The notes beneath the pieces are model-generated. The model was not told the DNA's origin and ran no database searches. It saw only the letters and a program-made list of their open reading frames with translations. Made by a program: the position numbers and the translations under genes. From NCBI RefSeq assembly GCF_004103735.1, contig NZ_CP035281.1, positions 248,001 to 312,000 of the forward strand: a stretch of DNA of 64,000 nt. Reading direction: 5' to 3'. The stretch's first letter is position 1; every line of letters starts with the position of its first letter. This document shows positions 27,339 through 36,061 of this stretch, one piece after another. The DNA is from Aminipila luticellarii. Lineage in GTDB: Bacteria; Bacillota; Clostridia; Peptostreptococcales; Anaerovoracaceae.

Positions 27339-28688
27339 ATGGGTAGATTGTTTGGAACGGATGGAGTGAGAGGCGTAGCAAATTCGGAACTTACTCCGGA
27401 GCTGGCATTTAATCTTGGTAAAGCGGGTGCTTATGTGCTCAGCAAGGAAGAGCAGAGGCCGGTTGTTCTGATTGGCAAAGATACAAGAATATCGGGGGAT
27501 CTTTTGGAAGATGCTCTGAGTGCAGGAATTCTGGCTATGGGAGGAAATGTCATAAAGGTAGGAGTATTACCGACTCCCGCAGTGGCATATCTTGTAAAGT
27601 ATTACAAAGCAACAGCAGGTGTGGTCATATCTGCATCACATAACACGTTTGAGTATAATGGAATCAAGTTTTTTAACGGAGAAGGGTTTAAGCTGGATGA
27701 TGAACTGGAGGAACAGATTGAGGACATCATTCTCAGAGGCACGGATATAAACAGTCACATTACAGGGGATAGATTAGGCAGATGTCTGGAAGCAGAAGAG
27801 GATGCACTGGATCTATATGTTCAGTTTCTTAAAAGTACCATAGATATTCGATTGGAAGGCATGAAGCTTGTTTTAGACTGCGCCAACGGCGCATCCTACA
27901 AAGCCGCAGAAAGGGTATTCAGAGATTTGGGCGCAGAGGTCACTGTGATAGCAAACAATCCAAGCGGAACCAATATCAATGAGAATTGCGGCTCTACGCA
28001 TCCGGAAGGATTACAGAAATGTGTACTGGAAAGCAAAGCTGATCTGGGGCTCGCGTTTGACGGCGATGCAGACCGGCTGATCGCTGTAGACGAGCGAGGC
28101 CGCATTATTGATGGGGATAAGACCATTGTTATGTGTGCAAAGATGCTGAAAGATAAAGGCCTGTTAGTAAAGGATAAGGTAACAGCCACGGTCATGAGCA
28201 ATCTGGGCTTTCATAAGGCGGTGGAGGAAATGGGCTGTAATGTGGAAGTGACGCAGGTGGGAGACCGGTATGTACTGGAAAGCATGTTAAAAACAGGCGG
28301 CATCATAGGCGGCGAACAGTCCGGCCATATTATTTTCTTAAATTATACAACGACCGGAGACGGAATTCTATCCGCTCTGCAGTTGGTCAAGGCTGTTCGA
28401 GCCAGTGGGAAAAAGCCGTCTGAGCTGTCGGATCAGATTATCATCTATCCGCAGGTCCTAAAGAATGCAAGTATTAAAAATGAAAACAAAAAGACCTATA
28501 TGGAAGACCCTGAGGTCCGTGATGAAATCGCGCGGGTAGAGAAGCTGATGGACGGAGAGGGAAGAGTCCTGATCAGGCCGTCCGGGACAGAGCCTCTGGT
28601 TCGGGTCATGATCGAGGGCCGGGATATAGAGGTCATTACAGAATTGGCTCAGGAGTTGGCACTTCTGATAACGAAAAGGTTGGGATAG
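27339..28688 (+). CDS. glmM: Phosphoglucosamine mutase
   Basis: Converts glucosamine 6-phosphate to glucosamine 1-phosphate for UDP-GlcNAc and peptidoglycan synthesis. The 449-residue sequence shows the phosphoserine loop with Ser100 in SASHNTFEYNGIK, the metal loop FDGDADR, the sugar loop GGEQSGH and the phosphate loop RPSGTEPLVRVM. In other Firmicutes GlmM binds and inhibits CdaA, which explains the operon. It starts with GTAGGAGGAATTATTGA upstream. Confidence 0.97.
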   Translation: MGRLFGTDGVRGVANSELTPELAFNLGKAGAYVLSKEEQRPVVLIGKDTRISGDLLEDALSAGILAMGGNVIKVGVLPTPAVAYLVKYYKATAGVVISASHNTFEYNGIKFFNGEGFKLDDELEEQIEDIILRGTDINSHITGDRLGRCLEAEEDALDLYVQFLKSTIDIRLEGMKLVLDCANGASYKAAERVFRDLGAEVTVIANNPSGTNINENCGSTHPEGLQKCVLESKADLGLAFDGDADRLIAVDERGRIIDGDKTIVMCAKMLKDKGLLVKDKVTATVMSNLGFHKAVEEMGCNVEVTQVGDRYVLESMLKTGGIIGGEQSGHIIFLNYTTTGDGILSALQLVKAVRASGKKPSELSDQIIIYPQVLKNASIKNENKKTYMEDPEVRDEIARVEKLMDGEGRVLIRPSGTEPLVRVMIEGRDIEVITELAQELALLITKRLG

Positions 28689-28700
28689 GAGGACACGAAT

Positions 28701-30539
28701 ATGTGTGGAATCGTAGGATATGTGGGTAAGCATCAGGTAACGGATGCAAAGGACATTATCATTGACGGATTAAAAAAATTGGAATACAGAGGATATGACT
28801 CAGCTGGAATCGCACTGAATACAGGAGATAGGCTGGAGATCAGGAAACATGTGGGAAGAATCGAAAATCTTGAAAAGCTCATAAAGGGGGAAACCTTAAA
28901 CAGCCATATTGGTATCGGACATACAAGGTGGGCCACTCACGGGGCGCCCTCTGATTTAAATGCACATCCCCATTGTAATGCGGACGGCTCCATTGCGGTC
29001 GTACATAATGGAATCATTGAGAATTATGTGGAAATCAAGGAGTGGCTGACCAAGGAATACGGCGTTCAATTTAAATCCGAGACCGATACGGAAGTCATCG
29101 CTCATCTGATTGGAATTTATTACGACGGAGATCTGGAGGACGCCGTTTTTAAAGCGGTAACCAAGATGAGGGGTGCCTATGCTATCGGCGTGGTGGCGGC
29201 GGCAGAACCGGATAAGATCGTTGCCGTGCGAAAGGACGCCCCGCTTATTGCCGGACTTGGGGAAGGCTGCAATTTTATTGCGTCGGATATTCCGGCACTC
29301 TTAAAGCATGTAAGAGAGATCTACCTGATTGAAAATAATGAGACCGTGGTGGTGACTGCCGATGACGTAAAGATTTACAATGAAGCCCGCAAACAGGTGA
29401 AGCGGGAAGTATTCCATGTGACTTGGGATGCAGAAGCTGCCGAAAAGGAAGGCTACGATCACTTTATGCTGAAAGAGATCCACGAGCAGCCGAAGGGTCT
29501 TTATGAAACGCTGAACAGGCGTATTGAAAAGGACGGAAGCATCAAGCTGGATGGAATCCATTTGACCAAAGAAGACATTGAAAATTTCAATAAGGTATTT
29601 ATCGTCGCCTGCGGTACGGCGTACCACGCAGGGCTGGTAGGAAAATTTATCCTGGAAAATCTGGCTAAGATTCCGGTTGAAATTGACGTGGCATCTGAAT
29701 TCAGATACCGGGATCCGTTTGTGGATGACAAGACCTTGTTCATTGCCATCAGCCAATCAGGAGAAACGCTGGATACGCTGGCCGCGCTTAGAGAAGCAAA
29801 GCGAAAGGGAGCTAGAATTCTCTCTGTTGTAAACGTAGTAGGAAGCTCCGTGGCTCGTGAATCGGATGATGTGTTCTACACCTGGGCAGGGCCTGAAATC
29901 GCAGTGGCTTCCACGAAGGCCTATACGACTCAGCTGATGTGCATGTATTTGATCGGATTGTATATGGGGCGTAAAAAAGGAGTGGTTTCCGATGAGAAGT
30001 ATGCACAGTATATGTCTGAACTGAAACAAATCCCGGATAAGCTGGCAAACCTATTAGAAGGTGAATCGGCAATACACGATTTGGCTAAAGAACTGTACAA
30101 AAGAGAGCAGGTCTTCTTTATCGGAAGAGGGGCAGATGTAGGGGTTTCTTATGAGGGCTCTTTGAAGCTGAAAGAAATTTCTTATATTAATTCCTTTGCT
30201 ATCGCAGCAGGCGAGCTAAAGCATGGTACGATTGCTTTGATTGAGAAGGATACGCTGGTCATAGCCCTTGCTACTCAGGATAAGCTTTATGAAAAAATGC
30301 TGTCCAATATACAGGAGGTAAAAGCAAGAGGGGCTTATGTAATCGGCGTTGCCAAGGAGGGCAACAAGGAGATTGAGAAACAGGCAGACCGGGTGATTTA
30401 TATCCCGGATTGCATGGATGAGGTCTCCCCATTCCTTTCCGTAGTGCCCCTTCAGATATTGGCTTACTATATCGCCAAGGAAAGAGGCTGTGACATCGAC
30501 AAGCCGAAAAACCTAGCGAAAAGTGTAACGGTTGAATAA
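28701..30539 (+). CDS. glmS: Glutamine-fructose-6-phosphate aminotransferase (isomerising)
   Basis: Makes glucosamine 6-phosphate from fructose 6-phosphate and glutamine, the entry to amino-sugar synthesis. The 612 residues comprise an N-terminal glutaminase with nucleophile Cys2 (MCGIVGYVG) and two SIS isomerase domains (SQSGETLDTLAALREAK; IGRGADVGVSYEGSLKLKEISY), ending in the family's KNLAKSVTVE. Only 12 bases separate it from glmM, leaving no room for the glmS ribozyme found ahead of this gene in many Gram-positives. Feedback control must work otherwise. Confidence 0.97.
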   Translation: MCGIVGYVGKHQVTDAKDIIIDGLKKLEYRGYDSAGIALNTGDRLEIRKHVGRIENLEKLIKGETLNSHIGIGHTRWATHGAPSDLNAHPHCNADGSIAVVHNGIIENYVEIKEWLTKEYGVQFKSETDTEVIAHLIGIYYDGDLEDAVFKAVTKMRGAYAIGVVAAAEPDKIVAVRKDAPLIAGLGEGCNFIASDIPALLKHVREIYLIENNETVVVTADDVKIYNEARKQVKREVFHVTWDAEAAEKEGYDHFMLKEIHEQPKGLYETLNRRIEKDGSIKLDGIHLTKEDIENFNKVFIVACGTAYHAGLVGKFILENLAKIPVEIDVASEFRYRDPFVDDKTLFIAISQSGETLDTLAALREAKRKGARILSVVNVVGSSVARESDDVFYTWAGPEIAVASTKAYTTQLMCMYLIGLYMGRKKGVVSDEKYAQYMSELKQIPDKLANLLEGESAIHDLAKELYKREQVFFIGRGADVGVSYEGSLKLKEISYINSFAIAAGELKHGTIALIEKDTLVIALATQDKLYEKMLSNIQEVKARGAYVIGVAKEGNKEIEKQADRVIYIPDCMDEVSPFLSVVPLQILAYYIAKERGCDIDKPKNLAKSVTVE

Positions 30540-30565
30540 AATAAACTGCGGTAGAGCGTAAAAAG

Positions 30566-30617
30566 AAAAAGGACGAAAAAGCCTCAGCTCAAAAGCTAGT
30601 AACTTCTCGTCCTTTTT
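30566..30617. terminator. Bidirectional terminator between glmS and the minus-strand genes
   Basis: AAAAAGGACGA at 30566-30576 pairs with TCGTCCTTTTT at 30607-30617. An inner AGCT-CAAA-AGCT hairpin adds stability. A/T-rich outer ends allow it to work on both strands. Confidence 0.8.
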
Positions 30618-30670
30618 ATTGTTTAGAAGAATATTAAAAAACTACAAGTAAAAGCAGGTTAAGAGGGTTT

Positions 30671-31312
30671 TTAATATTTAACGTTAAGTTCATCAAAGAA
30701 AGCTGTATTTGTAACCTCATATTCTATGTCGCCTAGGTCTGCTTCCGATACATTATTTTCGGAACAATATGCTGCAACGTTTTCACTTATCAACAACGGC
30801 TCTGTCTCATATTTGGGCTTAAAGGTATTCCAGTACTCGTCTTCGCTGAGCCCCATGGAGTTAATTAATGTTTTTGCAATTTCATGGCTTTCTTTTGTGG
30901 ATTCCGCTAATTTCCGCTGTTGATTTGTAGCGGCTATGATGTCTGCTTCCGATGGAAGCAGCTGGTGGGAATCGGCAAAGTTTCGCTCAAAGGCCTGCTT
31001 TTTAACTAGATTCCAAGTGTCTTGAGCAGGATTTTCTGCATGGCAAGCTTCATATAGACTCATTCGATACATGAAATACTCCTTAGAAACCTCTTCCCCC
31101 ATAATAATTGCAACAGTATTATCTTGATCTTGTCCATAATTCTTTGATAAATTAGAATCTTTGTTTATTAAGGTTTTAGCAGAATCTTTTAATGCAAAAC
31201 CCATTTGCTTTGCAGACTCTTCCCCAGGAAAATTATTTTGTGCTGCCACTGCGGTAACACAGGTTAAAACAAGAATGGCAACAATTATTAATATTTTTGC
31301 TTTTTTGCTCAT
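30671..31312 (-). CDS. Secreted SurA_N-like protein without a PPIase domain
   Basis: A 213-residue exported protein: signal peptide about 1-24 (basic start, hydrophobic core, AVAAQ cleavage region). The segment from about 70 to 185 (MGEEVSKEYFMYRMSLYEA, then two helices and GLSEDEYWNTFKPKYE) resembles the N-terminal chaperone domain of SurA/PrsA-like foldases, but no parvulin domain follows. It could be a small extracytoplasmic chaperone or a divergent remnant. GGAGG lies eight bases before the ATG. It sits 26 bases downstream of the beheaded secreted-protein gene, with which it probably shared a transcript. Confidence 0.6.
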   Translation of the reverse strand: MSKKAKILIIVAILVLTCVTAVAAQNNFPGEESAKQMGFALKDSAKTLINKDSNLSKNYGQDQDNTVAIIMGEEVSKEYFMYRMSLYEACHAENPAQDTWNLVKKQAFERNFADSHQLLPSEADIIAATNQQRKLAESTKESHEIAKTLINSMGLSEDEYWNTFKPKYETEPLLISENVAAYCSENNVSEADLGDIEYEVTNTAFFDELNVKY

Positions 31313-31338
31313 TTATACATCCTCCGTAATTCAAACTT

Positions 31339-31809
31339 CTATTTAGGGCCGCTTATTGATAAGGTTAAAGAACAATTCGGATTATGAATAATGCCTGAAG
31401 GATGCGAAAATGTATAATTTCCTACTTCTTCAGCAGAATAGTAAAAGGTTTTTTTAGGATCACCATATTTACTAAAATAAACATATGCAGATTTGCTCCA
31501 GACTTCAGAAACTGAATACCAAAAGGAAGATGGTGCAGGCGAAATTTGTCTAGTTACTTTATTTCCATAATCTATAGTCTCGGAAATTGATGCTTCCAGT
31601 TTTCCATCGCCTGTAGTAGGGGGCTGTTTTGGATCAATATAAGCATTGGCAGAAATGGTATTTAGAGTATAGTTAGAAGTTGATGTACTATAATTTCCAA
31701 TAATATTAAGATTGACCCCCCAAGCTATCAACGATCCCACATCGGGAACAGATCCTGTAAAAACTTTATAATTTGTTGTTAGTTTGAAAGCTTTCGCACT
31801 AACTATACA
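31339..31809 (-). pseudogene. Remnant of a secreted-protein gene lacking its 5' end
   Basis: The minus-strand frame is open from the TAA at 31812-31810 to the TAG at 31339. The only possible start inside is a GTG at 31740, without a ribosome-binding site. Yet the protein-like sequence continues upstream of that GTG (SAKAFKLTTNYKVFTGSVPD), with no start codon and no signal peptide before the stop. The mature-type sequence is Ser/Thr/Tyr rich with beta-strand patterns and ends NPNCSLTLSISGPK. The likely explanation is loss of the 5' part by deletion or rearrangement; if the GTG is used, a 133-residue protein would result. No family recognised. Confidence 0.5.
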
Positions 31810-31903
31810 TTAGTTTAAGCTGATTTTGCAATAGGTTTGACAAAGGATATACTTTTTTGATAAAAAAACAAATAAATATAAAAAATCATCAAACGGAATA
31901 CGT

Positions 31904-31961
31904 AACAAATAAAGTCAATAGTTTTTGGTTTTTTAAACAAAAACTATTGACTTTATTTGTT
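31904..31961. repeat. 24-bp perfect inverted repeat with 10-bp centre
   Basis: The left arm 31904-31927 (beginning AACAAATAAAGTCAATAG) is exactly complementary to the right arm 31938-31961 (beginning CAAAAACTATTGACTTTA). Each arm contains a TTGACT hexamer reading outward. It lies between the beheaded minus-strand gene and the transporter operon. It could be a dyad operator, a transcript hairpin, or the footprint of a rearrangement. Confidence 0.7.
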
Positions 31962-31975
31962 TACAGATATAATAT
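31947..31975 (+). promoter_or_regulatory. Possible promoter of the transporter-amidohydrolase operon
   Basis: TTGACT at 31947-31952 inside the right arm of the inverted repeat is 17 bases from TAATAT at 31970-31975 (a perfect TATAAT at 31968-31973 is only 15 away). If used, the -35 would be part of the dyad. Confidence 0.45.
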
Positions 31976-31996
31976 AAAAGAAAAAGTTTATTATAT

Positions 31997-32065
31997 TGCA
32001 CAAAAACATAGCACGTAGATTACATATTTGTGCAGTAGAAGGTGCCCTTCACCTCTACATGTAAT
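31997..32065 (+). promoter_or_regulatory. Structured leader of the transporter gene
   Basis: Two alternative pairings are visible: TGCACAAA (31997-32004) with TTTGTGCA (32027-32034), and ATTACAT (32019-32025) with ATGTAAT (32059-32065), the latter enclosing a GTAGAAGGTG / CACCTCTAC hairpin (32034-32058). They overlap, so they would be mutually exclusive, as in a switch. It matches no riboswitch class I know. Confidence 0.4.
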
Positions 32066-32100
32066 ATTCTTACTTAAATTTTATAAAGAGGTGATATCTA

Positions 32101-33285
32101 ATGAATTTTTCCCCAATTATTGCCTTCTTGTTCGTGGCGGTATTTTTAGCAATAGGTGAAGCTATTTCCACAAGAACAAAGGCATATGTACCATCGGTTT
32201 TCGTGACCGGAGTACTTTTTTTAATCGGCTACTGGACAATTACACCGAAGGATTTGGTCGATACAGCTTCCTTCGGACCGCAATTTGTATCGGTCTGCAT
32301 GAGTCTGCTTTTGGTTCATATGGGAACCATGATGGACATCAAAAAATTAATTGAGCAGTGGAAAGCTGTTGTAGTGGCTGTTGTGGGTGTTGCAGGTACA
32401 GTGCTTTTGGCTATGACAATCGGCAGGATGCTCTTCGGGTATCAGTTTGTGGTTGCTTTGACTCCTCCGCTTACAGGCGGTATTGTTGCTGCCGTACTGA
32501 TGTCCAATGCATTGACAGAAAAGGGATTAGTGGCAATGGCGGCTTTCCCGGTGGCTATGTTTATTGTTCACAGCTTTATCGGATACCCTCTGACTTCGTG
32601 GTGCTTGAAACGGGAAGGTAAAAGGGTGCTGGCTGAGTACAGGCTAAATGGTACGGGCGGGGCGGCATCTGAAAGTGCCGCTGTAGTACATACGGCGAAA
32701 AAGAAGTTGTTTCCGCAGGTGCCGGAAAACTACTTGACCAGTACACTTATTCTCGTAAAGCTTATAATTGTGGGCATTATCGCTCACCAGCTTTCTGTTT
32801 TGACAAAAGGTATGGTCAATGAATACATCATCTGCTTGATTTTAGGCGTGGTATTTTGTGAGCTTGGATTCCTAGAGGAGAGCGCTTTATCAAAGGCCGG
32901 CGTATTCGACTGGTTGATGATGGGTCTTTTGGCATACGTTATGTCCAAGCTGAGTGAGCTGACACCGGCATTGTTCTTAGAGATTATCATTCCGATCATC
33001 GTTTTGATCGTTATCGGTATTACCGGCATGTTCCTTACTTCCGCTGTTTCGGGAAGAATGGTGGGACTGTCTAAGGAGATGAGCTTTGCATGTGCTTTGA
33101 CTGCATTGTTTGGCTTCCCGGCAGACTATATTATTACAAACGAGGTCTGCAATTCCATCAGTCAAACGAAAGAAGAAAAAGAGTATGTTGCCGATGTCCT
33201 TGTGCCGAGAATGCTGGTCGGTGGATTTGCCACCGTTTCCATCGCTTCGGTGATCATTGCAACGGTATTTGTAAACCTGGTATAA
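32101..33285 (+). CDS. Integral membrane transporter, GltS-like
   Basis: A 394-residue protein with about ten to eleven hydrophobic segments in two halves separated by a charged loop near residues 180-210. The glycine-rich TPPLTGGIVAAVLMSNA near 121-137 and the general layout recall sodium/glutamate symporters of the ESS (GltS) type, but the match is by impression only. AAAGAGGTGAT gives a strong ribosome-binding site. Two M20 amidohydrolase genes follow, so it probably imports an acylated amino acid or peptide that they cleave. Substrate unknown. Confidence 0.6.
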   Translation: MNFSPIIAFLFVAVFLAIGEAISTRTKAYVPSVFVTGVLFLIGYWTITPKDLVDTASFGPQFVSVCMSLLLVHMGTMMDIKKLIEQWKAVVVAVVGVAGTVLLAMTIGRMLFGYQFVVALTPPLTGGIVAAVLMSNALTEKGLVAMAAFPVAMFIVHSFIGYPLTSWCLKREGKRVLAEYRLNGTGGAASESAAVVHTAKKKLFPQVPENYLTSTLILVKLIIVGIIAHQLSVLTKGMVNEYIICLILGVVFCELGFLEESALSKAGVFDWLMMGLLAYVMSKLSELTPALFLEIIIPIIVLIVIGITGMFLTSAVSGRMVGLSKEMSFACALTALFGFPADYIITNEVCNSISQTKEEKEYVADVLVPRMLVGGFATVSIASVIIATVFVNLV

Positions 33286-33355
33286 AACCTGAGGGTGCAT
33301 TTATACATTCGGGAAATACAAGACCAAGAAACGAGAGTCAAAAGAAGGATGAAAT

Positions 33356-34531
33356 ATGGAAAATACAATTTTAAAGCGGGCATATGAGCTAGCAGATTGG
33401 ATTATCGACCGCAGAAGAGACTTCCACTTGCATCCGGAGCTGTCTTATCACGAGGTTCGCACGACGGGCATCATTAAGGAAGAGCTTCAAAAGATGGGAA
33501 TGGAAACAGCAGCTGTGGGCGAGACCGGCATCATGGGAATCCTGCATGGAAAGAATGGCGGCAAGACCGTAGCTTTGAGAGGCGATATTGATGCATTGCC
33601 AATCGAAGAGAAATCCGGTGTGGAATTTGCTTCTGCTAATACAGGTGTTATGCATGCCTGCGGCCATGATACGCATACGTCCATGCTGCTGGGAGCCGCT
33701 AAGATTCTGTCAGAAAGGAAAGATACGTTTGACGGTACGATCAAGCTGATTTTTCAGCCTGCGGAGGAAATGGGCAGCGGAGCGCGGGAGCTGACTGAGC
33801 TGGGCGTCCTGAGAGATCCTGCCGTAGAGGCTATCGTGGGAATGCACATTATGGCGGATTATCCGTCAGGTACGGTGGTGGCGCAGGAAGGACCTTTGAT
33901 GGCCAGCGGAGACCAGTTCGATTTGGAGATTCTCGGCAATTCCTGCCACGGCTCGGCTCCTTGGCAGGGAAAGGATGCCAATATGTGTGCAACGGCTGTG
34001 ATTCAGGCATTTCAGACTATTGTCAGCAGAAAGAACGATGTGCGTGTACCGCTGGTATTGAACGTAGGAACGATTCAAGCAGGCGAGCGGTTCAACGTGA
34101 CTTCGGGGAAGGCGGTTCTCACCGGAACGGTACGGACCTTTGATGAGAAGATCAGACGTCAGGTGCCGGTTTGGATGGAGCAGGTACTCAAGGGAATCTG
34201 TGATGCATACGGATGCACCGGCGAGCTTCATTATCAATACGTTTGTGCATCGGTGCACAACGATATTCCGATTATACGGTGTTTACAGCCTGCCCTTGGA
34301 GAGATTGTCGGCACGGAGAATGTGCTGAAAAAGATTCCGCTGGCCATGGGTTCAGAAGATTTTTCTGCCTACCAGACAGAAGCGCCGGGAGCTATGTTGT
34401 TTCTGGGAACAAGGAATGAAGAGAAGGGCTGCGTCTATCCGATTCATTCCAATCACTTCAAGGTGGATGAGAATGTGCTGCCGATCGGGGCGGCAATCTA
34501 TGCACAGTCTGCGCTGGCGTTGCTGAAATAA
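33356..34531 (+). CDS. M20 family amidohydrolase, first copy
   Basis: A 391-residue zinc/manganese-dependent N-acyl-amino-acid or peptide hydrolase of the IAA-amino-acid/hippurate hydrolase group. Metal-binding motifs are MHACGHDTHTSM near 100, FQPAEEMGSGA near 133 and IHSNHFKVDE near 363; the dimerisation-domain His lies in SCHGSAPWQG. It has a close paralogue directly downstream. The upstream transporter suggests uptake-coupled hydrolysis. Exact substrate cannot be assigned from sequence. Confidence 0.88.
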   Translation: MENTILKRAYELADWIIDRRRDFHLHPELSYHEVRTTGIIKEELQKMGMETAAVGETGIMGILHGKNGGKTVALRGDIDALPIEEKSGVEFASANTGVMHACGHDTHTSMLLGAAKILSERKDTFDGTIKLIFQPAEEMGSGARELTELGVLRDPAVEAIVGMHIMADYPSGTVVAQEGPLMASGDQFDLEILGNSCHGSAPWQGKDANMCATAVIQAFQTIVSRKNDVRVPLVLNVGTIQAGERFNVTSGKAVLTGTVRTFDEKIRRQVPVWMEQVLKGICDAYGCTGELHYQYVCASVHNDIPIIRCLQPALGEIVGTENVLKKIPLAMGSEDFSAYQTEAPGAMLFLGTRNEEKGCVYPIHSNHFKVDENVLPIGAAIYAQSALALLK

Positions 34532-34571
34532 GACTTATTACGTAATTGTAAGACGAAAAGAGGTTTTGATT

Positions 34572-35747
34572 ATGAAAGATACAGCAATTACAAAGAAAGT
34601 AAAAGATATAGAAGGATGGGTGATTGAACACAGGAGGGATTTTCATCTGCATCCGGAATTGTCCCTTCAAGAGTTCAGGACCACCGGAATCATCAAGGAA
34701 GAACTGAAAAAAATGGGCATTGAGGCCGTAGATCTTGGGGAGACCGGCGTGATGGGAATCATTCGCGGAAAAGGAGAAGGCAAGGTGGTGGCACTTCGAG
34801 GTGACATGGATGCATTGCCGGTAACGGAGGACACCGGATTTTCCTTTACTTCCTCCAATCCGGGTGTGATGCATGCCTGCGGACATGATGCACATACCTC
34901 TATGATGCTTGGAGCAGCACGAATCCTGTCTGAAATGAGAGAGGAGTTCAACGGAACTGTCAAGCTGATTTTTCAGGCGGCCGAAGAGATGGCCGTGGGT
35001 GCTAAGGCCGCTATTGAAAGCGGCGTAATGGATAATCCAAAGGTGGATGCCATCGTTGGCATGCATATTTTTTCGGATTATCCCGTTGGAACGGTTGTAG
35101 TGCAGGAAGGTCCGTTTATGGCCAGCTGTGACTCTTTTGAGCTTGAAATCCTGGGAAATTCCTGTCATGGCTCGGCTCCTTGGCAGGGCAATGATGCCAA
35201 CATGTGCGCGGTAGCTGTGATACAAGCCTTGCAGACCATCGTCAGCAGAAAGAACGATGTGCGTGTGCCGTTGGTTTTAAATGTTGGTACGATCGAAGCT
35301 GGGGAACGCTTTAACGTTACCTCCGGCAAAGCGGTTATGACCGGCACCACGCGAACCTTCAGCGAAGAAGTCAGAAGGAAAGTCCCCGCTTGGATGGAAA
35401 ATATTATAAATGGTATCTGTGCGGCCTATGAATGCACGGGAAAGCTGGATTATCATTTCCTTTGCCCTGCTGTAGACAACGATAAGTCTGTGGCGGAGAA
35501 GGTAAAACTGGCTGCCGCTGCTGTTCTCGGGGAAGAGAATGTGATCAGAACTGAGATGGTGATGGGGTCAGAAGATTTCTCCGAATACCAGCAGTTCGCT
35601 CCGGGTATGATGGTACTCCTTGGCACCGGTAACAAAGAAAAGGATTGCGTTTATCCGATCCATTCCAATCACTTTAAAATTGATGAGGATGCCCTGTCAA
35701 ACGGCGTAGCAGTATATGTGCAGTCCGCCCTTGAATTATTAAAGTAG
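34572..35747 (+). CDS. M20 family amidohydrolase, second copy
   Basis: A 391-residue paralogue of the preceding gene, colinear over its whole length with long shared blocks (for example SRKNDVRVPLVLNVGTI and ERFNVTSGKAV), clearly a tandem duplication followed by divergence. The metal motifs are kept (MHACGHDAHTSM, AAEEM, IHSNHFKIDE), although FQPAEE has become FQAAEE. A TTG at 34566 is in frame, but the ATG at 34572 is better spaced from AAGAGG. The two enzymes may differ in acyl or amino-acid preference. Confidence 0.88.
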   Translation: MKDTAITKKVKDIEGWVIEHRRDFHLHPELSLQEFRTTGIIKEELKKMGIEAVDLGETGVMGIIRGKGEGKVVALRGDMDALPVTEDTGFSFTSSNPGVMHACGHDAHTSMMLGAARILSEMREEFNGTVKLIFQAAEEMAVGAKAAIESGVMDNPKVDAIVGMHIFSDYPVGTVVVQEGPFMASCDSFELEILGNSCHGSAPWQGNDANMCAVAVIQALQTIVSRKNDVRVPLVLNVGTIEAGERFNVTSGKAVMTGTTRTFSEEVRRKVPAWMENIINGICAAYECTGKLDYHFLCPAVDNDKSVAEKVKLAAAAVLGEENVIRTEMVMGSEDFSEYQQFAPGMMVLLGTGNKEKDCVYPIHSNHFKIDEDALSNGVAVYVQSALELLK

Positions 35748-35777
35748 AATACAAACTTAAACAGTAAAGAATTTTAT

Positions 35778-35821
35778 AAAGACCGAAGCGATGAACAGCT
35801 GATCATTGTTTCGGTCTTTTT
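35778..35821 (+). terminator. Rho-independent terminator after the amidohydrolases
   Basis: AAAGACCGAA at 35778-35787 pairs with TTCGGTCTTT at 35809-35818, the stem extends inward through GCGATGA / TCATTGT with G-U pairs, and Ts follow. Confidence 0.85.
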
Positions 35822-35833
35822 GTATAAAGAAAA

Positions 35834-35860
35834 CCTCGCGTTGTGCGGGGGTAGTTTTTT
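35834..35860 (+). terminator. Second short GC hairpin with T tract
   Basis: CCTCGC at 35834-35839 pairs with GCGGGG at 35845-35850 (one G-U) and GTAGTTTTTT follows. It may back up the preceding terminator; the remaining 200 bases before kimA hold its promoter and no gene. Confidence 0.45.
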
Positions 35861-35959
35861 ATGTAAGAAATGATTGGATAGAGGCAAGGAAGGGAACAAT
35901 ATCAAATATACCCGGTATAAAAATGGTAGATTTTATTAAAAATTTTCTTTTGAATGAAA

Positions 35960-35999
35960 TTCTCACACAATTCTCACAGCAAGAGTGTTATTCTATACT
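35960..35999 (+). promoter_or_regulatory. kimA promoter with tandem TTCTCACA repeats
   Basis: TTCTCACA occurs at 35960-35967 and again at 35971-35978, an 11-base period suited to a regulator binding side by side on one DNA face. The second copy overlaps a -35-like TTCTCA (35971-35976), 17 bases from TATACT at 35994-35999. Confidence 0.5.
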
Positions 36000-36061
36000 A
36001 TACAGCAGGGAGTCGGGCGATTCCTTCTGTTGTTATCAGGACATAGGAAAAAGGAGAAAAC

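Noticed and set aside
28689-28700. glmS ribozyme
   Set aside because: Only 12 bases separate glmM and glmS; the ribozyme needs well over 100.
32358-32621. Alternative Cys-rich frame inside the transporter gene
   Set aside because: It overlaps a convincing membrane protein in another frame and has no start signals.
35861-36061. ydaO-type c-di-AMP riboswitch before kimA
   Set aside because: No matching conserved segments or nested pairing seen; direct repeats and a promoter occupy the leader instead.
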